From: Actinomycetota bacterium
Lineage (GTDB): Bacteria; Actinomycetota; CADDZG01; WHSQ01
Assembly (NCBI GenBank): GCA_009379915.1
Contig: WHSV01000010.1
Span: forward strand, 1-58,928
Length of the DNA stretch: 58,928 nucleotides
Direction of reading: 5' to 3'
Numbering within the stretch: position 1 is the stretch's first letter; each line of letters starts with the position of its first letter. The notes under the pieces are model-generated. The model saw nothing but the letters and a program-made list of their open reading frames with translations. It had not been told where the DNA came from and ran no database searches. The translations under genes were made by a program, and so were the position numbers. Positions 51,115-58,849 of this stretch are shown here, in pieces.

Positions 51115-52300
51115 CCGACTTCCCTCCCTTGAGACCCGACAGCATGCTGGACTCGAAGGTAAACATCAGCTCGGACCTCGCCTTGTGAGCGGCGATTCCG
51201 ATGTCGATGACCTCGTTCATGAGTTGGCGGAAGCTCACACCCGAAGCTTCCCAGAGATAGAAGGCGAAGCTGCCGGGAACCGTGTTGATCTCCATGACCC
51301 ATGTTTCCCCGGTTTCCTCGTTGACGAAAGAATCGATCCGGGCCACGCCCGCTGCGTCGACCGCCTTGAACGCCGTGAGCGCGTTGTGCTGCACCTGCTT
51401 GGTCAGGTCGTCGGAAATGGGGGCCGGAATGCGCCGCTCCTGGCCGGCCATCCCCTCGCCCGACTCGGTCTTCGCACCGGCTGCGGCCTTGCCGCCGCGC
51501 AGGTACTTGTCCGAGAAGGTCAGGAACTCCTCCCACGCGACCGGTTGCTCGCACACAGACGCGCGAGCCTCGGAGCCCGGGCCCCCGAGCACCGAGCAGT
51601 TGATCTCGCTGCAGTCTTCCATCGCAACCTCGACCAGCATCCGGCTGTCGTAGCGACGCGCGACGTCGAGTGCCTCGGCCAGGGCGACTCTGTCCGAGGC
51701 CTTGCCGATGCCGACACTCGAACCGAGCCGCGAGGGCTTCACGAAGGCCGGATAGCCGATGACTCGCTCGATCTCATCGATGACCGCGTGCTCGTCCGCG
51801 AGCAGTGTCTGAGCGTCGATCACCAGGTCGCGCACGACCGGCAGCCCGGCCGCCTTGAACACACCCTTCATGGTGATCTTGTCCATGCCCGCCGCCGAAC
51901 CCGTGACGCCGGACCCCGCGTAGGGGATCCCGGCGAGCTCCAGCAGGCCCTGCAGCGTCCCGTCCTCGCCATAGGTGCCGTGGATCGCCGGGAGGACGAC
52001 GTCCAGTGGGATGGTCTGGGCTCTTGCGAAGCGACCCGACGAAGGCATATAGAGACCGCCGTAACCGGTGCTCGACGGAATGAAGGCCTCGGCCCCGGCC
52101 TGGGCCCAGCTCTCGTTGCGGTAGACCTCGAGATCGTTGAGGGCCTCGCCGGCATACCAGCGACCCTCGCGCGTTATGTAAATGGGAACGATGTCGTGAT
52201 CATCGGCGAGGACGGCCATCGCCTGATGGGCGGACACGATCGAGACGTCGTGCTCGACCGAGCGCCCGCCAAAGATGACGCCGACGTTGAGTCGCTCCAA
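51107..52300 (-). CDS. ddl: D-alanine--D-alanine ligase
   Basis: This ATP-grasp ligase makes D-Ala-D-Ala for peptidoglycan. The N-terminal [19 protein letters not shown] and [26 protein letters not shown] are diagnostic. [15 protein letters not shown] holds the ATP-binding Lys, and [10 protein letters not shown] the metal-binding Glu/Asn. Length is 397 residues; an extra loop ([21 protein letters not shown]) adds to the family minimum of about 310-360. The TTG start at 52300 follows AGGAGGAGAGAGG. MurF, the next enzyme, is 307 bases upstream on the same strand. The terminal D-Ala preference cannot be judged beyond the general motif. Confidence 0.94.
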   Translation of the reverse strand: MERLNVGVIFGGRSVEHDVSIVSAHQAMAVLADDHDIVPIYITREGRWYAGEALNDLEVYRNESWAQAGAEAFIPSSTGYGGLYMPSSGRFARAQTIPLDVVLPAIHGTYGEDGTLQGLLELAGIPYAGSGVTGSAAGMDKITMKGVFKAAGLPVVRDLVIDAQTLLADEHAVIDEIERVIGYPAFVKPSRLGSSVGIGKASDRVALAEALDVARRYDSRMLVEVAMEDCSEINCSVLGGPGSEARASVCEQPVAWEEFLTFSDKYLRGGKAAAGAKTESGEGMAGQERRIPAPISDDLTKQVQHNALTAFKAVDAAGVARIDSFVNEETGETWVMEINTVPGSFAFYLWEASGVSFRQLMNEVIDIGIAAHKARSELMFTFESSMLSGLKGGKSGG

Positions 52301-52607
52301 CTACCTCTCTCCTCCTAGTTTCGGTCCGGAGACCCGCCGAAGGCCGAGTGTAAACGGGTGTGTGACGCACCCTTTTAGCCTTGAGGACGTCCGAGCGAAC
52401 TTCCCGATCCAGGCGGTCCCCCGGCCTTTTCCTGCAATGGGGGCTCCCCAAGAGCTCTCAGTGGTAATTAACCTCGGTCAAGCCGAAGTGGGCTCGCCCA
52501 GCCACCCGGGCACCAGCTCGCCGCTTCGCTGCCGCCTTTGGGGTTTGCTCCGAAAAACGTCCTCACATCGCGTCTTCGAATTCTCTGCTAGAGAGAGGGC
52601 CGGGAGA
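52301..52607. other. 307-base gap between murF and ddl; no gene seen
   Basis: No open frame here looks coding. On the plus strand a 5-bp hairpin GGGTG/CACCC (52356-52372) is followed by TTTT. On the minus strand, toward ddl, several GC-rich hairpins and the segment GGGGGACCGCC (about 52416-52426) occur. A cyclic-di-AMP riboswitch was considered but its other conserved segments were not found. The region probably holds the ddl promoter and leader. Confidence 0.45.
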
Positions 52608-54152
52608 TCAGCCCTCGTACTGATCGGGGAGGTCGTTTTCGAACAGGACGACCGCGCCCGGGACCATAAGGGGTCCCATGGCCTCCTGGGCGTCCGCCAA
52701 GGTGTCGACGGCTATCACCCGTGCCCCTCCCCCACGGGCGGCGCCCGCAAGCATGGCTTCGCGGTTCACCTTGGCGACGACGATGAGGGTGTCGGCGACT
52801 CGGCCCGCGTGCTCGCCGAAACGCTCGTTGGCCTCGGCCTGCAGCGGTCCGAGCTCGATCATGCCCGGCGTCACGACGATCTTGGCCGAGGCGTCCATGG
52901 CATCGACGACCTCGAGCGCGGCCGCGGCGCCGTCCGGGTTCGAGTTGAATGCATCGTCGATGACCGTCACGCCTCCCGCCCCCTTGATGATCTGAAGACG
53001 GTGCTCGACGGCCGTCAGACGGCGAATCGGGCCGACGAGCTCGGGCAACGACCTACCCGCTTCGACAGCAACGGCCACAGCACCGAGGAGGTTGCCGATC
53101 GAATGTCGCCCGAGCAACGAGGTGCGCGCATGCACCATTTGGTTCGTGCGAGTGTCCACGATCGAGAACGAGGTGCCGTCGGGAGTGATGTCGATATCGC
53201 GCGCGCTCACATGGGGCTCACCCTCGGCCTCGAGGCCGTAACGAATGACCTTCACCCTCTGGGTTTCGTCCGCCAGCGCCCTGACGTCGGGGTTGTCGGT
53301 GTTCATGACCGCGACCCCGTCGGGGGCCAGGCCTGCCACGATCTCGTACTTGGCTCTGCGAACGTTGTCGAGAGAAACGAAGCTCTCGAGGTGCGCTGGT
53401 CCAATCGCGGTCAGCACGGCGATGTGTGGACGCGCGAACTCGACGATCTCTGCGATGTCTCCGCGCTGCTTGGCCCCCATCTCCACGACGAAGTACCTAT
53501 GGGCGTCTCCGAAGCTCTCGTTGACGGACCGCACGACGCCCAACGTGGTGTTGTAGGAACCCGGGGTTGCCAGCACCTCGCCCTCGGGCGCAACCAACTT
53601 CTCGATCGCGAACTTCGTCGACGTCTTCCCGTACGAGCCGGTGACTCCGATGACAAGAGGTCTGGCTTCGTCCAGCTTTCTGCGGGCGCGCCGAGCGTAG
53701 CGGTCGTTGATGGCGCTCTGGACGGGAGCAAGCAGCCAGTCGGCCAGCATAAGAAGGTGGCTCGTGAAGAACAGGACCAGCCCCAGCGCGACGAGATACG
53801 CGATGACGTCCGCGGGCCAGCCGCCGAGTGACAGATGAGCGATCGCCCACGCGCCGAACACGCCCAGGAGCGAGAGGAGCATCGAGAGAACGAGGGAGCG
53901 CCACGCGCGGCCCGTCATCGCAAGTGGCTTCTTTGTGGGTGCGCTGCTCATCCAGCGGGCTCTGCTCGGATTCGCTCGGGTCCACTGGAGGAAGTTCGCT
54001 CGTTTGTAACCCTCGAGCTGGAAGACGTGGAGCGCGCGCCTGAGTCGGAACAACTGCAGGACTCCGAGAAGTGGCACCCCCACGTAGATGATGATGTTCA
54101 GCAGGGTCGAGTAGCCGTAAAACGGATCCGCTAGGTCCATGGGACCGCCCAT
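52608..54152 (-). CDS. murF: MurF-type ligase with N-terminal membrane anchor
   Basis: This is a UDP-MurNAc-tripeptide--D-alanyl-D-alanine ligase-like enzyme of 514 residues. The first 150 residues hold about three hydrophobic segments (LLNIIIYVGVPLLGVLQLF, LVLSMLLSLLGVFGAWAI, VIAYLVALGLVLFFTSHLLML), which most MurF enzymes lack. The Mur ligase core has the P-loop GVTGSYGKTSTK (about residue 183), MGAKQRGDIAEIVEFARPHIAVLTAIGPAHLE and RLTAVEHRLQI, and a C-terminal domain with IDDAFNSNPDG. The ATG at 54152 directly follows the hydrolase stop. Other members of this membrane-linked group occur next to ddl. The D-Ala-D-Ala from Ddl would be its substrate. Confidence 0.88.
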   Translation of the reverse strand: MGGPMDLADPFYGYSTLLNIIIYVGVPLLGVLQLFRLRRALHVFQLEGYKRANFLQWTRANPSRARWMSSAPTKKPLAMTGRAWRSLVLSMLLSLLGVFGAWAIAHLSLGGWPADVIAYLVALGLVLFFTSHLLMLADWLLAPVQSAINDRYARRARRKLDEARPLVIGVTGSYGKTSTKFAIEKLVAPEGEVLATPGSYNTTLGVVRSVNESFGDAHRYFVVEMGAKQRGDIAEIVEFARPHIAVLTAIGPAHLESFVSLDNVRRAKYEIVAGLAPDGVAVMNTDNPDVRALADETQRVKVIRYGLEAEGEPHVSARDIDITPDGTSFSIVDTRTNQMVHARTSLLGRHSIGNLLGAVAVAVEAGRSLPELVGPIRRLTAVEHRLQIIKGAGGVTVIDDAFNSNPDGAAAALEVVDAMDASAKIVVTPGMIELGPLQAEANERFGEHAGRVADTLIVVAKVNREAMLAGAARGGGARVIAVDTLADAQEAMGPLMVPGAVVLFENDLPDQYEG

Positions 54153-54920
54153 CTAATCGGGCACCTTCAGGAAGTGCCCGACGATGGTGCAGAAGCGATC
54201 GGGTTCGTCGAGGTAGGCAAAGTGACCGGCTCCCTCGAAGGTCACGAGCCCGGCGTCGGGAATGAGTTGCTCCATCCGCCGGCCATGAAACAGAGGCGCG
54301 GCAGCGTCCTCGGTGCCCCAGACAAGCAGCGTCGGCGCGGCGACATTCGGCAGCAAATGGCCGATGTCCTCATTGACGACCCTTAGGAAGATCGGACGCA
54401 TGTCGCCGGCGTCCTTGTAGTCCTGCGATGCAATCCGGTCGTAGACGGCCTGTCGCAGCGCTCGCCCCGGTGGGCCGAAGTTGCCCGCGTACCTCGCCCC
54501 CTTGCTTACGGCCCTCTTGGCGCGCGCTTTCAGTGAGGGAGCGCTGCGCAGACCGGATGCTCCCTGCGCCACGAGTTTCGTGACGAGGTCCCGGTGCGTC
54601 GCCGCGAGGTAGAGCGAGGTCTTGGCTCCGAAGGAGTGGCCCACGAACGCCGCTCGGTCGATGTCGAGCGTCGCCAGCACGTCGCGCACGAACTCCGCGT
54701 AGTCGGGGGTTCCCCACACTCCGTTCGGGGTTGGCGATTCCCCGAAGCCCGGAAGGTCCAGCGCCACGACGCGCGCCGAGGATGCGAGACACGAGATCAC
54801 CGGGGCCATCGACTCGATCCGTCCGCCCCAACCGTGAAGGACGACGACGGGGTCGCCCTCACCTCGTTCGAGCAGACGGACCGCCTGTGAGTTGATCTCC
54901 AAGACTCTGGTCTGCTCCAC
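54153..54920 (-). CDS. Alpha/beta hydrolase next to MurF
   Basis: This 255-residue serine hydrolase has the oxyanion segment VVLHGWGGRIESMAPV, nucleophile Ser in GHSFGAKTSLYL (about residue 96), Asp in LLVWGTEDAAAP and His in GAGHFAYLDEPDRF. No signal peptide is seen. The start GTG at 54920 has a GATACT box seven bases upstream and no ribosome site, a possible leaderless start. The murF-type gene begins immediately after its stop. The pairing with MurF and Ddl suggests a role in cell-wall precursor or muropeptide metabolism, but the fold alone does not show the substrate. Confidence 0.85.
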   Translation of the reverse strand: MEQTRVLEINSQAVRLLERGEGDPVVVLHGWGGRIESMAPVISCLASSARVVALDLPGFGESPTPNGVWGTPDYAEFVRDVLATLDIDRAAFVGHSFGAKTSLYLAATHRDLVTKLVAQGASGLRSAPSLKARAKRAVSKGARYAGNFGPPGRALRQAVYDRIASQDYKDAGDMRPIFLRVVNEDIGHLLPNVAAPTLLVWGTEDAAAPLFHGRRMEQLIPDAGLVTFEGAGHFAYLDEPDRFCTIVGHFLKVPD

Positions 54921-54972
54921 GAGGCGAAGTATCCACGCGATGGACTCGTCCGGCGAACCGGTCTGGAAAAGG

Positions 54973-55004
54973 GACAGCCCCGTAAGGGGGGTTACGGGGC
55001 TGTC
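54973..55004 (-). terminator. Strong terminator hairpin with a C6 loop
   Basis: GACAGCCCCGTAA and its complement form a perfect 13-bp stem around six bases. On the minus strand the loop is CCCCCC and the stem is followed by CCCTTTTCC. It ends the small gene at 55023-55211. A C6 loop is the mark of the actinobacterial 6C RNA, but only one such hairpin is present. Confidence 0.8.
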
Positions 55005-55022
55005 GGGTCGAGGAGGATGAAG

Positions 55023-55211
55023 TTAGTGGCGAGCGACGTATTTCTCGCAGGCTTCGATCAGGTCGGTCACGGCTTGATGGACGGTGTCCTGGTAGCCGGT
55101 CGAGGAACGAGCTTCGAGGATCTTGTCAAAGGCTTCCTTGTGTGCCGCCCTCAACTCGTCCTCGCGCCTTTCGGTGGTGCGCTTTGTCACCATGACCTGT
55201 CGTCTGCCCAT
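55023..55211 (-). CDS. Small basic/acidic helical protein of unknown function
   Basis: This 62-residue protein (MGRRQVMVTKRTTERREDELRA and on) is highly charged and helical, with one aromatic-rich helix near the end (AVTDLIEACEKYVARH). The ATG at 55211 has GGGAG seven bases upstream; a second in-frame ATG lies at 55193. A very strong terminator follows at 54973-55004, which supports a real transcript. No family is recognised. It shares a strand with the gene at 55369 but is 157 bases away. Confidence 0.55.
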   Translation of the reverse strand: MGRRQVMVTKRTTERREDELRAAHKEAFDKILEARSSTGYQDTVHQAVTDLIEACEKYVARH

Positions 55212-55368
55212 CGTGCCGCTCCCTTGTGCGGTCAGTCCCGATTCCGTTACTCCATCTTCGACACTTGGCAGTCGCTGCTCCATACGCAGAATCACGCATT
55301 TATGGGGGCTCGCTCCGGGTCGCAATGGAAGCCAGACGGGGAGGAAACGGTCGTTCGCCCCAGTAGGC

Positions 55369-55710
55369 TCAGCGCCTCCGCGGAGCTCGGCGGGAGCGAC
55401 GGTGGAACTTGGCCTTGGCGTTCTTGCGCCGCTTGGGGGCGGATGGTGGGGCCGGCCTTTGGGCCTGGGCCTGCTCGATGGCCTGGACGACCTCTTTGGT
55501 CGACGAATCGTCGGTCTCGCCTGCGTTGAGCAGAAGTTGGAACAGCACGCTGCGCTCGAACTCGGCGACAGACGACGAAATCTTGTGGCGGGGGCCCGTG
55601 GGTGAGTCCCATTCGGCCACGATCCGCTCGGCGTGGGACACGCCCACGCGTAAGGGCGTCTTACCTATCCTGCCCTGCCAAATCATTTCTCCTGGTTCCA
55701 CTGGAAACAC
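55369..55710 (-). CDS. Hypothetical protein with basic C terminus
   Basis: This 113-residue protein has an N-terminal part that reads as a small beta-rich domain (MIWQGRIGKTPLRVGVSHAERIVAEWDSPTG), then a helix (FERSVLFQLLLN) and a Pro/Ala/Lys/Arg-rich tail (RRKNAKAKFHRRSRRAP). The tail suggests nucleic-acid binding. The start is uncertain: GTG at 55710, or ATG at 55686 which has AGGAG only two bases before it. No family was recognised. Confidence 0.5.
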   Translation of the reverse strand: MFPVEPGEMIWQGRIGKTPLRVGVSHAERIVAEWDSPTGPRHKISSSVAEFERSVLFQLLLNAGETDDSSTKEVVQAIEQAQAQRPAPPSAPKRRKNAKAKFHRRSRRAPRRR

Positions 55711-56432
55711 CTCGAGTCTCGGAAATCACGCAAAACCTCTCGTGAAAAGGGGGAGTCTCCAGAGTACCGCCTCGAGAACCAAATTCTTCCCCCTGAGCGC
55801 GGAGGCGCATGGGGGCCCCCATCGCTGGAGCCATGGGACGCGCGGTGCCCACGATGGCAGCCGGAGTGCCTCCAGGATCGCGTTCAGGATGTCGCAGCTC
55901 GGTCATGCCCGTGGACGTGGTGTATGACAACCACCGCGTCATCCACTGAGTCTTCACTCTAGCTCCGCTGCTGACCGGCCCATGTCCACCAGGTTTGAGC
56001 CGACGTTCCACTTGAGGGGGTTCACCACTGGTTTCTGCAATACGTGCACCTCTCCGTTCTCGCTTGCCGCACCCGGGCCGTCTGGCGGTTCCGGCCCGTT
56101 GCGTCCTCGTCGAGGCTGCTCCCACCTTTCCCTGCGCCTCCAGGGTCAGGCTCCCTCCGGCTTCTCGGGGCTGCTGCGACAGCCCGGAGGTGGGCTCCTT
56201 CCTCCCACCCGATCAAGTGGCGCCTCGTGGGGCACAGGGTCCTTGGATCGGAGGCTTCGTCGCGAACCCTCTTCCGCTCACCCACCCCCAGTAGCCAGCC
56301 GTTGGCTCACATTCCCCCTCGATGGTAGTTTTCCTGCACCAAGGAGGGCGCTGGGGTGAGTAGATCCGAATTCCGTCTTGCCCCACGCGCGACTCCCCGC
56401 AATGACAGGTCGTCTCCACACAGGGAGGTGTA
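55711..56432. other. 0.7-kb stretch with no convincing gene; possible decayed element or structured RNA
   Basis: No frame of normal codon pattern spans this region. On the minus strand 55980-56060 reads NGEVHVLQKPVVNPLKWNVG then SNLVDMGRSAAELE and a stop, like the true end of a protein, but the frame breaks within about 100 bases upstream. Overlapping frames continue in turn, as in a gene with frameshifts. Many GC hairpins are possible, for example AGCCA/TGGCT at 56293-56307. No tRNA, rRNA, tmRNA, RNase P or SRP RNA pattern was found. Confidence 0.5.
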
Positions 56433-58013
56433 ATGCGACGACGGGTAGCAACTGCAGTCGCGTTGGCGTTGTCGATGGTCGTGGGCACGTTCCAGCTCAC
56501 GGCTGCGGCTCCGCCAACAGATACGTCGGCGCTTCGTGATGCCGTCTCGGTTGAAGGCATCATGGAGCACGAGGCCGCGTTTCAGGAGATCGCTGAGCAA
56601 AACAATGACACTCGTGCCTCCGGCACGCCGGGTTACGACGAGTCGGCCGACTACGTCGCTGGCTTGCTCGAGGGCGCCGGCTACGATGTCACTCGTCAAG
56701 AGTTCGACTACGAACAGTTCAGTGAGACGGCGGAGCCGGTGCTGGATCCGACGTCTCCTGACCTGCCTCCCTACACGCCGGGCGAAGACTTCGCCACGAT
56801 GGAGTACTCGGGGAGCGGAGATGTGACGGCGCCCCTCCAAGCGGTCGATGTCACGATCCCGCCGGGTGCAGCGGCGGACTCCTCGACCAGCGGCTGTGAG
56901 GCGTCGGACTTCGCCGGATTCACTGCCGGCAACATCGCACTGATCCAACGCGGCACGTGCACGTTCCGCGCCAAGGCCGACAACGCCGCTGCGGCCGGGG
57001 CCGTCGGCGTCATCATCTTCAACGAAGGCCAGGAGGGTCGCACCGACGCGATCGCGGGCACGCTCAGTTCTCCGCAGGTGAGTCTCCCGGTGGTGGGGGC
57101 AAGTTTCGCGGTCGGAGAGGAGCTCTACAACCTCCTGCAGCAAGGCCCGGTGACCGCTCGTCTCGCGACCTTCACCTTGGTAGAGACGACGACGACTGAG
57201 AACGTGCTCGCCGACACTCCGTCCGGTCGCGAGGACCGCACGGTCGTCGTAGGCGCCCATCTCGACTCGGTCTTGGAGGGCCCCGGTATCAACGACAATG
57301 GCAGCGGATCATCGACGATTCTCGAGATCGCGCTGCAGATGGCGGAACTCGATATCGCGCCCACGAACCAAGTCCGCTTCGCCTTCTGGGGCGCCGAGGA
57401 GTCAGGTCTCATCGGGTCCGAGTACTACGTGAGCCAGCTAACGAAGCGTGATCTCAAGGACATCGCCGTCAACCTGAACTTCGACATGGTCGGCTCGCCC
57501 AACTACGTCAGGTTCGTCTATGACGGGGATGGATCCGACACGCCAGTCGCAGGTCCCACCGGCTCCGCCCAGGTCGAGGACGTATTCCTCGACTACTTCG
57601 AGAGCGTCGGTCTCGAAACCGATCCCACCGCCTTCGATGGGCGCTCGGACTACGGTCCCTTCATCGCTGTCGGAATCCCCGCGGGCGGTCTTTTCACTGG
57701 CGCCGAGGGCGTTAAGACCGAAGAGCAGGCGGCGGTCTACGGAGGGATAGCCGGCCTCGCCTACGACCCCTGCTACCACCAGGCGTGTGACGACCTCGTC
57801 GAGCCTAACGAGGTCCCCGAGCTCGAGACCGCTTACGGGTCGGATGTGCTCGTCGGCAACGTCAACACCCAGGCGATCGACGAGATGTCGGATGCCGCTG
57901 CCCATGCGGTCTTCACCTTCACAATGACCGGCTCGGCAGTGCCGGGCACAGGCAAGGGCCCGGGCCCGTCGACCAAGAGCCTGGAGTTCCTAGGGCATCA
58001 GGCCAAGCGGTAA
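56433..58013 (+). CDS. Secreted M28-family zinc aminopeptidase with PA domain
   Basis: This 526-residue exported metallopeptidase of the Streptomyces griseus aminopeptidase group has a signal peptide (RRRVATAVALALSMVVGTFQLTAAAPP, cut near residue 26) and a protease-associated domain (about 120-240, NIALIQRGTCTFRAKADNAAAAGAVGVI). The catalytic domain has zinc ligands His and Asp in VVGAHLDSV and INDNGSG, the Glu pair in WGAEESGLIG, Asp in NLNFDMVGS and His in DPCYHQACD. It removes N-terminal amino acids from peptides outside the cell. GGGAGGTGT stands before the ATG. A strong terminator follows. Confidence 0.93.
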   Translation: MRRRVATAVALALSMVVGTFQLTAAAPPTDTSALRDAVSVEGIMEHEAAFQEIAEQNNDTRASGTPGYDESADYVAGLLEGAGYDVTRQEFDYEQFSETAEPVLDPTSPDLPPYTPGEDFATMEYSGSGDVTAPLQAVDVTIPPGAAADSSTSGCEASDFAGFTAGNIALIQRGTCTFRAKADNAAAAGAVGVIIFNEGQEGRTDAIAGTLSSPQVSLPVVGASFAVGEELYNLLQQGPVTARLATFTLVETTTTENVLADTPSGREDRTVVVGAHLDSVLEGPGINDNGSGSSTILEIALQMAELDIAPTNQVRFAFWGAEESGLIGSEYYVSQLTKRDLKDIAVNLNFDMVGSPNYVRFVYDGDGSDTPVAGPTGSAQVEDVFLDYFESVGLETDPTAFDGRSDYGPFIAVGIPAGGLFTGAEGVKTEEQAAVYGGIAGLAYDPCYHQACDDLVEPNEVPELETAYGSDVLVGNVNTQAIDEMSDAAAHAVFTFTMTGSAVPGTGKGPGPSTKSLEFLGHQAKR

Positions 58014-58058
58014 GCTTTCATTGACTCGGAACAGACCGGTTGCAGGAACAAACCGGTT

Positions 58059-58088
58059 GGGGGAGGCGCCCCGGCGCCTCCCCCTTTT
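58059..58088 (+). terminator. Rho-independent terminator of the M28 peptidase gene
   Basis: GGGGGAGGCGCC pairs with GGCGCCTCCCCC with two bases between, and TTTT follows. It is 46 bases after the stop at 58013. The stem is a perfect 12-bp match; in practice the inner pairs must open to form the loop. Confidence 0.85.
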
Positions 58089-58107
58089 CGGTGGTTGGTC
58101 ATGCTAG

Positions 58108-58764
58108 TCAGCCGGCTGGAGGTGCCGCCCCGCTCTGGGATCGGCCCGATTGACCTTCTTTGCACTGGATTACCGACGCGTGCGTTACCGCCGGTGGCTG
58201 CGGATGGACCTCCGCGGTCCGCAGCGGTCGATAGGCGCAACGACGGCCGGCCCTAACACCGTTGGCGATCACAATCACCTCGGCGAGCTCGTGCGCGCTG
58301 GCGTGGGACAGAAGCGCGTCCCGTGCGGGCGTGCGGATCGCCTTGCCGAGACGCTCCGCGATCACCAGCGCCAACGCTAGATCGACCCGGCCGACGAGGC
58401 CGAGAAGCGGAGCCGCCACGAGCGTGAACAGGTAGCCGGCAATCGTGAGCGCCCAATAGCGATGGGTCTTGTCCGCCGCGTAGCCGGCGACCACCCTTAG
58501 GGCGTAGCCGACGAACTCGCCCACGCCGGAGATGACGCCGACCGCAGCCGCGCTCGCTCCCAGGGTCACCAGAAACGGCCCGAGGATGCTGCGCGCGCCC
58601 TCGTAGACCATGTCGGCGAAGAGGCTGAGAAAACCGAGGGCGATTATGAATCGCAGCGCCTCGAACCGCCGGTCGCCGGGTGCGGTCTTCACAGCGGCGG
58701 TCACGGACGGATGGACCAGACTCCGTCCCGCTCGATCGGCGAGAGCAAATATGGCGCCGGTCAC
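58108..58764 (-). pseudogene. Truncated MFS transporter (N-terminal third only)
   Basis: About residues 30-175 read as the first four helices of a major facilitator: FEALRFIIALGFLSLFADMVYEGARSILGPFL, GVISGVGEFVGYALRVVAGYAADKTHRYW (loop motif A), LTIAGYLFTLVAAPLLGLVG, ALALVIAERLGKAIRTPARDALLS. An MFS protein of about 400 residues should then continue, but after VIVIANGVRAG (near 58230) the sequence becomes a short Arg/Pro-rich tail with no membrane segment. The gene is thus truncated or fused to unrelated DNA. The GTG at 58764 is the first start in frame. Confidence 0.65.
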
Positions 58765-58849
58765 GATGTCTTGGTCCCAGAAGCAGTCCGCGCTGACCGG
58801 GCCTCCGCGATAACGACGCGCAGGAGCAACTCGTGGGTGACCGCGGCAG

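Noticed and set aside
51114-51300. A sigma-R autoregulatory promoter (GGAAT-N18-GTT) directly upstream of sigR
   Set aside because: Candidate half-sites near 51194 lacked the second box at the right spacing, so no site is claimed.
52301-52607. Cyclic-di-AMP (ydaO) riboswitch upstream of ddl
   Set aside because: Only a GGGGGACC-like segment is present. The other conserved blocks were not found, so it is kept only as a question.
52275-53831. A 518-codon open frame on the plus strand opposite the MurF gene
   Set aside because: The minus strand carries a complete Mur ligase with all motifs. The plus frame is Arg/His/Val-rich with no recognisable domain, as expected for the shadow of a GC-rich gene.
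54973-55004. Complete 6C RNA
   Set aside because: Only one C6-loop hairpin is present. A first stem-loop of the right kind was not found in the preceding 60 bases on the minus strand.
55982-56359. A 125-codon plus-strand frame beginning MSTRFEPTFH
   Set aside because: The composition (Ser/Arg/Pro/Gly) is that of a chance frame, it has no domain, and the minus strand has an equally long frame across it. No evidence favours either.
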